The notes beneath the pieces were generated by a model that saw nothing but the letters and a program-made list of their open reading frames with translations, had not been told where the DNA came from and searched no databases. Below are positions 31,435 through 42,344 of a stretch of 64,000 nt of DNA, piece after piece. The stretch lies in contig OW285188.1 in NCBI GenBank assembly GCA_935421135.1, positions 1,013,001-1,077,000 of the forward strand, in the 5' to 3' direction. The DNA comes from Bugulina stolonifera (lineage: Eukaryota > Bryozoa > Gymnolaemata > Cheilostomatida > Bugulidae). Position 1 is the first letter of the stretch. Each line of letters begins with the position of its first letter. A program made the position numbers and the translations under genes.

Positions 31435-31555
31435 GCCCTTTAAGCAAGAAATTTATTTGAGAGCAGTCAAGGACTGGTATTTTCATGGATTTAAAAATAG
31501 TCTCTGACTGCTCATAAATAAATTCCTCACTTAAAAATACATCATTATAAGTCAA
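31435..31555. repeat. SINE family 1 tail, short hairpin form
   Basis: 'TTAAGCAAGAAATTTATTT...GAGCAGTCAAGGACT' and 'AGTCTCTGACTGCTC..AAATAAATTCCTCACTTAA' face each other around the TTTTCATGGATTT tail core. Confidence 0.65.
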
Positions 31556-31639
31556 GGAGTATTCTACAAAACTTATAATTATTATAATTATACTACTTTT
31601 GCTTCTTTATAATGAACTTCAAGGTAATCTACATTGTAC

Positions 31640-31773
31640 CTTTACTGGTTGACCAGCTTTGGCTCTGCGCGTCTTGTTTTTGCCATAAATGATATCATCT
31701 GCCTCAGTTTTCTCATTATTATATCTCATGTGAGCGTCGGCTGACCTAGCAGTTGGAACAGTCTGCTTGTTTC
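31640..31773 (-). CDS. CFAP126: Flattop (CFAP126) downstream exon
   Basis: On the minus strand the acceptor TTTGATGCAG ends at 31774. The exon begins with two bases that complete the split glycine codon left by the upstream exon (34461-34659), then reads 'NKQTVPTARSADAHMRYNNE' and onward to 'TRRAKAGQPVK'. It can end at GTACAA after 31640, or six bases earlier at GTAAAG; both keep phase 0. The TARS segment sits where Flattop proteins carry a similar Thr/Ser-Arg stretch after the core domain, as I recall them. The phase agreement supports the pairing; homology of this exon alone is weaker. Confidence 0.6.
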
Positions 31774-31854
31774 CTGCATCAAACATGGTATACATTTAAG
31801 AAATACTGCCTGCTGCCTTACATTATTGCTAGCATTATGTGGAACTTGCCTACA

Positions 31855-32060
31855 ATAATTCAAACTCCAAGCGGCCGCCACAATTAATTTGAATTAGGCA
31901 TGAGTTTGAATAGTGTAATCACTTCATTTTGTATAATGACATGGATACCTACTTCACATACATGATTATAAAATGTAGTCGTACATGTATGTGCATGCAT
32001 GCATGAGTTTTAAGTTGATAGACCTGTGAATATAATTGAAAAAGTCAATTATGCACCCAA
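31855..32060. repeat. Fragment of the pogo/Tigger-like element
   Basis: Matches, with decay, 36355-36550: 'AATTCAAACTCCAAG', 'TAATGACATGGATACCTACTTC', then GTGAATATAATTGA-like sequence. It lies in the Flattop intron region below the downstream exon's acceptor. Confidence 0.55.
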
Positions 32061-32149
32061 TTTCTAAAAGCATTATTTTCTATAATATGGGGGTAGTAAG
32101 TATATTCATCAGCATATACACTTTCACCACTTAAATTTATGTAGGCCCC

Positions 32150-32235
32150 TACACGTCAGAGACTGATATTTTCATGGATTTGAAACAAGTCTCTGACTGC
32201 TCAAAGATAGATTCCTTGCTAAAAATACATCACAC
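32150..32235. repeat. SINE family 1 tail fragment
   Basis: 'GATATTTTCATGGATTTGAA' then 'AAGTCTCTGACTGCTC' and 'CCTTGCTAAAAATACATCA' match the tail of the SINE pairs. Confidence 0.65.
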
Positions 32236-32600
32236 TTATAACTTGTCCTCACTAACGTAGGTCTGAGTAACGTGACTATTTATTCAGTATCCTGTTGGAT
32301 GTGACACTAATATAGGGTCTCTGACTTCTACTTCTTTGGGAACCTAGGCTGAGTGACTACCTCACTACCCACTACCCTTATGCATATAAACACTAAGAGA
32401 TACTATACTATCCTTAAGTATATATTCTGATAGATACTTACTACCTCATCTAATATAAAATAATGCCTTTAGAAATCATAATTGACTTTTGCAACTTGCA
32501 AAATTCAGAGTCGCCTTAGAAATCTATTGCAAGCTACATAAAAATTCGGATCATGAAGTCTCACAAAAATGCAAGCCATACGTACCCAGGATAAAAAGGC
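32236..32600. other. Intronic non-coding stretch
   Basis: No supportable feature; it lies in the intron between the two Flattop exons. Confidence 0.35.
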
Positions 32601-33450
32601 CCAAACAACTTGTGATCTGAATTTTGCATTATGGAATGTTAGAACAATGGTTGATCATGAAAGAGCTGAGAGCCCAAAAAGAAGGAGTGCAATCATCACT
32701 CAAGCACTGATAAAGTATGCAATCTCTAAGTGAGATTCGTTTTGGTGACATTGGCAGCCTTAGAAGAAAATTAGGCTACACAATGTACTGAAGTGAAGAG
32801 TGAATCAGGTGTGGCTTTGGCTGTCAACAAAGCTGTTGCTACCCAAATGACAAAGAACAATAGAATGATCATTCTAAAGCTCCCACTAATTAGGAATAAA
32901 TACTGCACTATCATCGCAGTCTATGCTCCTACAATGACAAATGATACAACACCATGCTCATAGGTAACTTTAATGCCAGGGTTAGTCAGGATGACAGCGT
33001 CTAAGATGGACTTCTGGGAAGATTTTGGATTGGAAGATCAAAATCTAACAGCGAGCATCTACTGTTCATATGGATTGAACATCAACTTGTGATAACAAAT
33101 ACATGTCTCAAACATAAACCTGCTTACAAAAACTCTTAGATGCACCAGAGGTCCAAACACCGCCATCTAACTAACATCATTATCACCCATCAACTTGATC
33201 CCTGACAACCAAGACACATGAGCCATGAGGGGTGCCAACTGCAACACCGACCACACATCATGATTAGTGCCAAGAGCAGACTTGAATGTAGAGTTAGGAG
33301 GCTTATGCGAAAATCCAGTCAAGATCCAAAGAAGGTTAATGTTGACATGATCGTGTCTGTTGCCATCAGAGAGTATCTAGAAGACAGTATCAAGGCAAAG
33401 CTCTCTGCTCTCCCAAGGTCAGTGGAGGGCAAACGGTCCATTTTCAAGTC
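32600..33450 (+). pseudogene. LINE endonuclease remnant
   Basis: Read across frames this gives decayed blocks of an apurinic-type endonuclease: 'LNFALWNVRTMVDHERAES', 'SAIITQALIKYAIS', 'TIIAVYAPT'-like sequence near 32910, 'GNFNARVSQDD' near 32970, and a late block within the open frame 33218-33463 ('GCQLQHRPHIMISAKSRL'). The order fits RTE- or CFDP2-like LINE proteins, whose endonuclease nicks target DNA. Many frameshifts and stops make it long dead. The reverse transcriptase is absent; a matching C-terminal scrap follows at 33890. Confidence 0.7.
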
Positions 33451-33889
33451 GACAGTGCACTAAGTGTCCAAAAATACCTCGGGTTTTGTACTATGAATTG
33501 TCTGTCCCTGTGAAGCATGGAATTGGGTACTTTCAATGACTCCGTACGAGCTTGTTGCTTTGAATGACCGATATACAGTCATTGTCACAACTACTGTATT
33601 GTGATCCCCAGGATCTCGTGATAAATGTACACTGTACACTAATTCTAATACTATGATAGTATAGCATAAAACAATACATGTATGCATATATGCATATACA
33701 GTACATATATTTTGGAGAAAGTAATAAAACAAAAGTCTATTTACTCATAAGCGCAGTGCAAATACTCACTATCAAGCGGTAGCAGTTTATATTGTGTCAA
33801 ATAAAAACATTCTATAAACCACCTCTATGCATGTATGACATTCTCATCAGTAGATGTCTCCGATAGACAGATAATGTAAATAGACTAGA

Positions 33890-34085
33890 TAACACCAGAC
33901 TACGAAGCTCATTTTGTACTCCCAGATAGCTGAGGGTACTCGTGGAGTTGGGTTTCCCAAACAGCGATCTAAGGATACTATTAAAATAAACCTGAAGAAC
34001 AGGGAAATTCCTCTTGCATATGTAACAAAAGAAGGTTGGAGACAACTGATACTATGGAGAAGTGTGTCATCATCGCCTACTATAG
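33890..34085 (+). pseudogene. LINE ORF2 C-terminal remnant
   Basis: The plus strand reads 'GTRGVGFPKQRSKDTIKINL' and 'AYVTKEGWRQLILWRSV', the GxP-K-R-KDTIK...R..W pattern found at the C-terminus of many LINE reverse transcriptases. Same strand as the endonuclease remnant at 32600-33450, so probably one element that lost its middle. Confidence 0.6.
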
Positions 34086-34460
34086 ACAGCTAACAACTAG
34101 TATGCATGCAATACACTGATGCACATGTAGATGCATAATATGCTAGTGTACACACTACATACAAGTGTTGCTAGGCTTGATGTAGCCTATCCCTTTGTAT
34201 CATAACATTAGTTACCAGTATGATCGCAATATTGAACGGGCATTTTGGTGAAATAGCAATATTCCGATATTATAGCATACCCTTGAAGCAACACTCACAC
34301 AACAGTTACATGTAGATGAAACACTATATGCCAACAGCGATGACATGACACCCACCGAGCTGAGTCAATATTGGTCTCCTAAGCAGTATAATGCATCAAA
34401 TATGGTACAGAATGCAACAATGTGATGTATTTTACAAGTGAAATAGTGTAATCTGACTAC

Positions 34461-34659
34461 CTGGAAGTTTCTTGGGGAGATCCCAAGTTCCTACAAATGT
34501 TCCCCATGGAGATCTTGAGCCTCTAGGTAGAGATGGTAAGAGATGGCCCTTGTCATTTGCAATTATTTGGGTAAAGCCATCTTTAGTTCCAGGCCTCTTC
34601 CTATGTTTATGCTTGACTTCCCAATTTTGCAACTTTTGAGAGTTAAAAGCTTGTTCATA
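34461..34659 (-). CDS. CFAP126: Flattop (CFAP126) core exon
   Basis: On the minus strand the acceptor AAATATTTCAG ends at 34660 and the donor GTAGTC starts at 34460. The 199-base exon reads 'YEQAFNSQKLQNW', then 'DGFTQIIANDKGHLLPSLPR' and 'PWGTFVGTWDLPKKLP', closely matching the conserved core of Flattop. In vertebrates Flattop is an axonemal microtubule and basal-body protein of ciliated cells. The exon starts in phase 0 and ends with one base of a codon that the exon at 31640-31773 completes. The first exon was not found with confidence: 'YGANQ', like the residues that precede this core in Flattop, is encoded at 34745-34731, but the following bases are AT, not GT. Confidence 0.85.
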
Positions 34660-34899
34660 CTGAAATATTTAATATAAATGTAGACAATAAAACTGTTTAA
34701 TTTGTCTTTACACATTTCTATACTGAGCATTTGATTTGCCCCATATCTGAATTCCAGAGCATGGGAAGAGCTGCTAAACATTAACATTAAAATACTAAAT
34801 AACACCATTTATTTCCTTAACCATTAACATCAAAGGGTCAAGATATTCGTTTCAAAGTAGCATTGAAATGCATTCAGCTTCAGCATTCAGTATGTTTAT

Positions 34900-35699
34900 C
34901 GGAGTTGGGTCCAAGTGACATGCAAGTCAACAGGTCAAGTCATTTCTAAAATTTTGGAGGCAAGTCAAGTCAGTGCTGCCTCAAGTCAAGTCAAGTCAGC
35001 CATCATGCAAGTCAGAAGTCATGCCAAGTCAAAGTCGACTTTGTTATACAATTATGGCAACTACTCTATATGTGTAATAATATTGGCACTACGGCTGAGA
35101 CTGGTCATATAGTATTATATATTAGTAATGGTGATACAGTGTTACATACATGTAGCATATAAACAGCACATGGTACAGTACAACTACTAACTATTGCACT
35201 GTACATTGTATTCATTACTTACACCACACTTATACTACTTACACTGTGTGTACTAGTGACTATGCACTGTGTAGTCTCACGTACACACAGCCTAAATGTT
35301 ACATATGTTGCATATTCTCATAGCTAACCTTGATATACTCTAATTTCTGCTTGTAGCACTGATGAGGTAAAAATTATAAATATGTAGACAATTGAGAGCT
35401 TTTTCCATATTGGCTATACACGGCACAAATCTTTTATCCTCCGCATTGACTTGGCAGAAACCAAGTCAAAGTCACAAGTCATTCATGTGTCCAAGTCAAG
35501 TTACATTGATGCGCAAATCAAAGTCAAGTCAAGTCAACATGTTGGCAAGTCCAAGTCAACTCGACTTGTGACTTGACTTAGCAAGTCAAGTCACAAGTCG
35601 AGTTGACTTGGACTTGCCAACATGTTGACTTGACTTGACTTTGATTTGCGAGTCCTGATTAGCAAGTCAAGTCAATTCTATGACCTGGACCCAGCTGTG
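34900..35699. mobile_element. hAT-like non-autonomous element, AAGTC-rich family, copy A
   Basis: The ends are mirror images (GGAGTTGGGTCCAAGT at the left, ACCTGGACCCAGCTGTG at the right); the family end seen in copy B is CAGAGCTGGGTCCAAAT. Flanking octamers ATGTTTAT and ATATTTTT agree at six of eight bases. Dense AAGTC/CAAGT words fill both ends. The middle (35050-35400) matches copy B at 44770-45130. No coding capacity. Confidence 0.7.
35512..35650. repeat. Perfect 68 bp hairpin with a 3-base loop
   Basis: Bases 35512-35579 are the exact reverse complement of 35583-35650; the loop is AGC. It lies near the right end of the hAT-like copy A and is built of AAGTC words. Copy B at 45180-45345 has only the unfolded version. 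Confidence 0.95.
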
Positions 35700-36331
35700 A
35701 TATTTTTACAATATTATTGAAGCTTGAATTTCAGATGCCAAGATTTTTATATGTAACTACTATGGTGAACAGTGATATTTACACCCATAGCAAAATTCCT
35801 ATATACCAAGTTTATCTGGTAAACGATGCACATAGCAATTTGCCGTGCTTATCGCAACAAATTTGTTGGTGGGCGCCCAATTTGTGGTGAACACTTAGGC
35901 TACAAAAATATAGGTCGACGTAACTAGCCAAAAGTAGTTAACAGTCTGCGCAAAGAGAGTACTTTTACCATCTTTGGTCTGCACGGCTAGACTAAGTGCT
36001 CAGTAGGATGACTCAAACTTTTTGGTCTCTTTCCCCATGTCTAAGTTTCTCTAAATGTTTGCCTCTTCTATTGATGCTGTCGGTATCAACAGCATGTGTC
36101 CTGAAAACAATGGGCGAGCATCACAGGTACTTCTAGCCAATCTAAGGACAATTTTTCGCCACTCTTGAGAAAAATCTCCATTGTTTTATCAGCAATTTTT
36201 CGTTGTTCGTTCAACCACTTTCGGCTAGACTGTTTATTAGGTCAGGTTTAGAGCAATTCTATTGGCCCAGAACACAGTGGAAAAACTTAGTAACTAGATA
36301 AACTTTGCCAATGGGCTATAATGCTATAATA
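35700..36331. other. Stretch without a firm gene
   Basis: A minus-strand coding-like scrap ('KWLNEQRKIADKTMEIFLKS', about 36215-36150) follows an AACAG acceptor-like site and precedes a GTACCT donor-like site at about 36130. It could be a host exon, but is unsupported otherwise. Confidence 0.3.
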
Positions 36332-36998
36332 CAGTGGAACTTGGTTAATTCTAACTCCAAGGGACCACCATAGTTGGTTTGAGTTTGGCCGACTTTGAAT
36401 TATGTGATTCCTTAATTTTAAATAATGACTTGGATGCCTACTTGACAAATAATACTATACATTTTATGAATGTAGTAGCACATGAATTTGGATGTATGCA
36501 TTAATTTTTATTTGCTTCAACTGTGAATACAATTGATGAAAGACAAGTTTTAACATGACAGCTTCCTATTTAATAGAGCGTTATGTAATGTTTATTACAC
36601 TCAAAACTGCAACCCTTCAGATGGGCAGCAAGTTATGCATCACATATACAAGTCATGACAACATTATAAAAACACATTTAACTAAGGAACAGTAAAGCAA
36701 TCAGTGGGTTTTCCCAGTTTAGCTTAAGCAGACATGTTGCAGTAGTAACTACTAATAACTACTACATGCAAGTTAGTAGTACTAACTACTAGAAACCCTT
36801 ATTAGGTGACTAATGCTTGCTGTAATAGTATTATCATTGATTGTAGTGTGAGCCTAAGTAGCGTAAAGTTTGAATTACAGATGATAAGTTTGAATTAATT
36901 AAAGCCATTTATATAGTGCTCAGCAGAGACCAAGCCTAACAGTTTGAACTAATCAAGTTTTTGAAGTATGTGAGATTTGAATTAAGCAAGTCCCACTG
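36332..36998. mobile_element. pogo/Tigger-like non-autonomous transposon
   Basis: Ends CAGTGGAACTTGGTTAATTC and, reverse complemented from the right, CAGTGGGACTTGCTTAATTC, bordered by TA at 36330-36331 and 36999-37000. TA duplication with CAGTGGAAC-type ends is the pattern of pogo/Tigger elements of the Tc1/mariner group. The 667 bp interior encodes nothing recognisable. Confidence 0.8.
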
Positions 36999-37099
36999 TA
37001 GCTGTTTCAAATAGTGTGGCCACAGTGTTTGAAGTGTGATTATACAGGATTATACGGTGTGTACTCGCCTCAATTATAGTAGTTACACAACCAGCAGGC

Positions 37100-37370
37100 G
37101 TGTACCCACATTTTATTGTAATTGCCTACAAGTATACCTACAAGTATAACTACAAGTATACCTACAGCTACACGTACACCTCACCTACAGCTACCCTTAC
37201 AGCTACACCTACAGTTACACGTACATCTACAAGCATACCTACAGCTACAGGTACGTCCTACAAGTATACATGCACCTACACCTCACCTACAGCTGCACCT
37301 ACAGCTACATACACACCTACGCGTACATCTACACCTACACTTATACACACGTACACATGCACTTCTTTGA
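37100..37370. repeat. Degenerate CTACAR/ACCTAC simple repeat
   Basis: Imperfect hexanucleotides (CTACAGCTACAC, CTACAAGTATAC) fill the interval. Two overlapping plus-strand frames rich in Thr/Tyr or Pro/Leu/His are products of the repeat. Confidence 0.85.
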
Positions 37371-37594
37371 GCATTAATATACATGTACTTAAAATACTTT
37401 TCAAGTTAGTGTTTTATTGAAACAAGAATAAAGTGGCCCACCTCAAGTAGGAGAAATTTATGTGGCCTATTTCAAAAAGGCTTTGGCCAGCCCTGCTTTA
37501 TAACCTCTTTTAACATAAAACACAATACATAAGGACGGTAACCTAAACATGGATGTATGCATGTATACATGTTTGTATTAGCATTAACATGGTT

Positions 37595-37725
37595 GCATAA
37601 CTGGGTAAACATAGTCTTTTCAAAACTTTTGAGAGAGCAGGAAGCAAAGAAATTAGTCTGTAGTTGATAGGGTCTAAACCAGAACCTTTTTGTAAAATTT
37701 GGTGTTACTAATGCAACTATTTATG
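37595..37725 (-). pseudogene. LINE reverse transcriptase fragment
   Basis: The minus strand reads 'KGSGLDPINYRLISLLPALS' and 'KVLKRL', the N-terminal reverse transcriptase block common to CR1/jockey-like LINEs. Upstream, 'VALVTPNF' lies in another frame, so a frameshift splits it. Confidence 0.75.
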
Positions 37726-38244
37726 GATCCCGAAAAGTTTGCGTGACCACACATACATTTCACATGTGTATATGGCTGATAGAGGGAGAGTTATCAAGGC
37801 ACAAAATATCTGGTAGACACAATTCAGGGGGGCAAGTTTCCTGAAAAAGTTGAAGTGCCCTCCCATGGGCAGGAGTGTCGGGAGATTTTGAAACTGCGCA
37901 CAAAAACAGTTATGTTGATGCATTTGACCTGACTGCATATTTGAGCAATACGCTATGGTATAAAAGTACAAAACGTTGTATAGTAATCTTCAAATAGTAT
38001 ACTTCAAATTAGTATACTGCAAAAGATGCTTCCCTGTTTGGCTTGGCCATAACGCACCATTTTAGTTCTTCACATGAGGTAGGCTTACAAATGTAAACAC
38101 ATGAATAAGAAGGGAGACAATGTGAAGTTAGTTGGTGGATAGAGATGGAAAGTGGTTTTCTAGGTTTCCCAAGCCCTGAAGAACAGTGTTTGAAGTGGAA
38201 CAAAATAATGAGGTGGGTACATGGTGCATGCAGTCTGAGGGCGT
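37726..38244. other. Non-coding or unrecognised stretch
   Basis: A plus-strand frame contains 'MESGFLGFPSPEEQCLKWNK' (38145 onward), mildly like a THAP-type pattern but without the cysteines. Not supported as a gene. Confidence 0.3.
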
Positions 38245-38475
38245 TCCCTATAGTTGAATATAGAATTACACAGTCATGCAGTCAACCTATCTTACAGATG
38301 AGATTAGTATTGTATAGCTATCCACCTAACCTATGGTAGCTAACAAATTGAGCGAATTACATGTACTGAAATGAATAAAATAATGCTTTAGTGGGATTCA
38401 AACCCATGTCCCTATAAATGATAATTGAGCAGCCTATCATAACACTATCAGATCAGCAGTAGCTTCCCAGGAAAA
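38245..38475 (-). repeat. tRNA-derived SINE family 2, copy 2
   Basis: The B box GGGTTTGAATCC lies at 38405-38394 (minus), with the degenerate head up to about 38465. The tail on the left shares 'CAGATGAGATTAGTATTGTATA' and 'TAACCTATGG' with copy 1 at 11080-11290. Confidence 0.75.
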
Positions 38476-38600
38476 CTAGCTATCAATATGAGGGTTAACA
38501 TAGTAGCATTATTTGCATCAGAGTATATTTATATCACGCCAGGAAGGGTAGCTACGCCTTCCGATACTAGCGTAATTTTTAATTTTGTTGACAAAAGTTA

Positions 38601-38627
38601 AGGCGGCTAGGGCCACTTCAGCCGCCT
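38601..38627. repeat. GC-rich small hairpin
   Basis: AGGCGGCT and AGCCGCCT pair across an 11-base loop, in otherwise AT-rich DNA. Confidence 0.6.
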
Positions 38628-38699
38628 AGATCTAGAGAGATCTGCACTTTTTCTAATTTGAGGTGGAGAAGACACTTTATCATGAATGGCAAAAGTTAA

Positions 38700-38835
38700 C
38701 TAATGTAGCACAGGAGGATTATAAGGTTGGATGCACTTCCTAACACCACCAATGACCCTTATGGGAATCGAACATGAGACTCCCACATGAAAGTCCAGAG
38801 CCTTTACCACTAGGCCACTACTGATTGAAATAGGG
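38700..38835 (-). repeat. tRNA-like sequence, SINE family 3 or tRNA pseudogene
   Basis: On the minus strand: A box TGGCCTAGTGG (38818-38808) and B box GTTCGATTCCC (38773-38763) at tRNA spacing. The acceptor ends do not pair and sequence follows directly as in a SINE. A tRNA gene is unlikely. Confidence 0.6.
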
Positions 38836-41269
38836 TCCCATACTATGCAGGCAAACTCAAGTACTGACTGCCATAAGCAAAAGTAGGCCAGTTTCTCAAC
38901 ATTGGACAGGGTGTCCCACAAGGCATACCTCAACAATCCCAACATGTAGGAGGCTTTATTTAGAATATAGTTTAAGTGAATGTCCCATTTAAACCACTAC
39001 TATCTCACTATTCAATATTTGCAAGGAATATTGTTCATCTTATTTCATAAAGATTGATGTGTTGTTTGTCTTTGTAAACCTAGTGGCAGTCAAGATAATC
39101 TCATTTGAATATTGGCTATTATGACCTCCAGTCAGCATTGAGACCTGTTAAGTCACTATGGCTATGCCTGTCATACGTCTACTATACTTGTAACTTGTGT
39201 ACATAGGTAAGCTACTAGCATCAAATAGCCCAGTAATCTTATTGAGTCAACACTAACTGTCATTCTATAAATAACTCCTGTGCACAGTGATGAACAAGTC
39301 AGTTAGAGTCATGCCCGCAATAACAATGCAATCAGTTGCAGGCCCTATGGCTATCTCTGCAGCACAGTTTTATTTTGATAGTTTGAGTGCTTCAAAAATT
39401 CTCAACATAGGCTGAATGAAGGTGAAATGAGCCGATATTAAAATAGCAGTTTCTTGGCAGCAGCTAGGTTATCAAACACAAACAACACATCAATCTTACT
39501 GAAAAAGGATGAACAAGATTATTTGAAAATATTGAATGGTGCGACAGTAGTGATTTAAAGAGGAAAATCACAAATTTTGAAGTGATTCTAAAGTGATAGT
39601 TCGAAATCTGGCGGTTCCTGACGTCATTTCCACAAATACCAAAATCCGCGTTTTTATTAAAAAAATCAGATTATCTGATTGGTCATGGGCGCATCCTTAT
39701 TGGTGGTCTAAGATCTGCAGGCTTACACCGATATGCGAGGTGATTAATATATGCCCCGTTAAAACCACTATATTGCTATAGCCGTGCTGTTTCCGGTAAG
39801 TTTGCGCATTCACAGTTTAGTGGTTTGCAACGGCCACTTGTGTTTTTTAGTAATTTCCAAAATTTTCTGCTACTCACACTTACTTGTCTTCTATACTGAC
39901 TAATAGCTCACGGCATATTCTACAATGCATATTCATCCCTCGGTAAGAAATCAAATCAAGTTATATTATAATAAGTATTTGTTCATTCTTTTCTAATTCT
40001 ACTAGATTATTTCCCACCGACTCTGACTGACAGTCACTGCAGTTCCACTGAACTATAAAAAACGCTAGTAGTATAGTTACTAATCAGTTATAAGTAAATA
40101 ACGTTAAACGACTTACTACAATTAATAATTATAATTGCAATATAAACAATGTTCTTTATATTATAATTATATTTATTAATTAATAAACAAATTTGCAATT
40201 AGAAACTATTATAATTTCTAATTTCAATTTGTTTAAAATAATTATTTATCATCAATTATGTTTGTTTTTATTTACTTATACACATAATTAATTAATGACT
40301 GTACTACCATGGGTTTCATTGGTAGTTCAGCAGAGCTAGCAGTGACTCTCAGTAAGTTTCCGTGGGAAATTAAACATGAACTCAAGCTGCAATAAAATCA
40401 CTTTTATTTCTTTGGCATCAGATTGCTGTTGACTAGACACAAGACAAATGAATCACCAGTTACTGCTTACTTGCCGCTGTAAATTAAAAGTCAAATAATC
40501 AATTGAAGGCAATGCAAATCAATATAATAATATATCTTTCAATTTATTTAGTGTGTTGCTTTTACCAAAACATAGGCTAAATATAAATGATGAAAGCTGT
40601 TAGTTGGAGATGGTAAAGCAACATTTACGAAAAAAGACAGTTCCAGCAGGACGTTTCTCAACTGTGTGGATTACATTTAGTAGAATACAACTCACCGATA
40701 ATTAAGTTTAATTAAATGAAAAATTAATATTAAAAAGGAAAATTAGTGGGTGGGGTTAGGGGTTCAAACTGTCATGGAGAGGTTTAGTTTTGAACTGTCT
40801 TTTTCCCATTGTTTTGGATTGCAGTACTTCACTTCACCTCCATACTTTCCTGGTGTTCTATTTCTTTCTTTACTGCCTATTTTAATTTTATTTTAATCTT
40901 GCTAATTTTCATTTCATGGCGTGAGTTCAGATAAATAAAATTAAAATAAGCAGCAAGTAAGCCCAATGACTGAAAGAAAAAAACAGAGATGCCAGACTCG
41001 AGTTAAAGACTCTCACTCGAGTTAATTTAAGCAACATTTTATGGCTTATTAGACTCGTTTCCAAAATAAAACTTGCAAACATCTCTGGAAAAAAACTAGT
41101 ATCCTATGTATGTTTGTGCATTATTATGAATCTGTTCCAAAATACTGACCATTAAGAAATTTACTTTCGCCTCAGTGACTGTGACAAACCCTATTGATAC
41201 TCTTAACTACTCTCTATAATGGCATAGGCCTATGTGACTAAGAATATTGGGCCTACACTGTGGTGACTT
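38836..41269. other. AT-rich stretch with a promoter-like patch
   Basis: Around 39615-39800 there is TGACGTCA (CRE-like, 39619), two ATTGGT boxes and a good donor-like CCG/GTAAGT at about 39796. This could be a promoter and first exon, but no following exon was identified. The rest (to 41269) is AT-rich without a recognised gene. Confidence 0.3.
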
Positions 41270-41640
41270 GGTGACTACTATATCTAACTACTACTATTAC
41301 TATTGATAATTCAACTTCTGCTGATTCTATTGATACTGTAGCTACTACTGCCACTACTGGACCCCCTGGTACTACTGCGACAACTTACCACTTTTCTACG
41401 ACTAACTATTATTGTAACCAACTACTACTATTACTACTGCTAATTTTAACTACTTGCGTGATTACTACTAATGCAACCATAACTAACTACTGAAATTACC
41501 GTAATACTGCTACTACACTGCTATCATTGTAACTTACTGCTAACTACTACTACAAGTAACTACTCCTACTGCTAATACGAACTACAGCTAACACCACAAA
41601 TGGTTCTTTTATTTTGCTAGTAAACTGCTGCTGCGACGAC
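41270..41640. repeat. Cryptic CTA/ACT trinucleotide-rich tract
   Basis: ACTACTACTATTACTAC-like words dominate, heavily mutated. Probably an old microsatellite. Confidence 0.75.
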
Positions 41641-42049
41641 TAATACTGACGATAGTGGGCATACTATCAATGTTGAGCTGATACTAACACATACAGCTTG
41701 TTGACTTGTGTTGTAGGATGTTGCAGTGCCTGCTGCAGTTGGGCCACCAGATGCCGATATGCTCTCTTACTTTGTTCTATGAGTTTGTAGCACTGAAGCA
41801 CTAATGAGTTTTACCATGCACTAGCCGATGCTTTCAAGAGAATGCAGTTTCATATCCATATATATCTTCAGGTAGGTAGTTGTATGAATAACTACTCGGA
41901 ATCCTGTATCTTAAACGTTGATGCTTTATCGGCGAAGAAGATTTAGAATCTGATACTCCTTCAGAGTCTCTAATAATTGTGAATTTGGTTGTTATAGTAT
42001 TTACACCTACATGAATTATTCATTGTTACACATGAAAACTGTGTGTGTA

Positions 42050-42344
42050 GGCAGATCTATGTGCAAATAAAAGTAATGCACGAGACAGTCATTTCTTGGT
42101 TGCAGATTCTGGTAAGATGTTCCAGACAAAATGTTATAGCCTTGGAATATCGCAAGAGACACCGATGGAGGGTAAACCATCCAGTTCAACAGGAACAACT
42201 TCAGGAAGAGACCTCATTCATCATTGCAGTTGGTCTGGTATCCTTGCCGGCAGTCTCCTTGAGGTTAAATATTTGTCCATTGCTTTTGCATGTATGTGCA
42301 GTAGTGGTGAAAGCTGGATAGACATCTTTGGAGAAGGGGAATAA
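42050..42344 (+). CDS. Candidate exon, unidentified
   Basis: After the acceptor-like AAAACTGTGTGTGTAG (ending 42049) the plus strand is open through 'ANKSNARDSHFLVADSGKMF' and 'GTTSGRDLIHHCSWSGILAG' to a TAA at 42342-42344. No family was recognised and a second plus frame is also open here, so this is weak. Confidence 0.2.

Noticed and set aside
36130..36227. Minus-strand exon with donor and acceptor
   Set aside because: Coding-like but without homology, phase partner or neighbour exon.
37100..37420. Two overlapping low-complexity frames that could be a secreted repeat protein
   Set aside because: Both follow from the same CTACAR simple repeat.
38145..38339. THAP-like domain
   Set aside because: Only an FP and W spacing resemblance; the zinc-binding cysteines are missing.
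38754..38823. tRNA gene on the minus strand
   Set aside because: Promoter boxes fit but the acceptor stem does not pair.
39610..39800. Promoter with CRE-like and CCAAT-like boxes and a first-exon donor
   Set aside because: No downstream exon could be tied to it; boxes this short occur by chance in DNA of this length.
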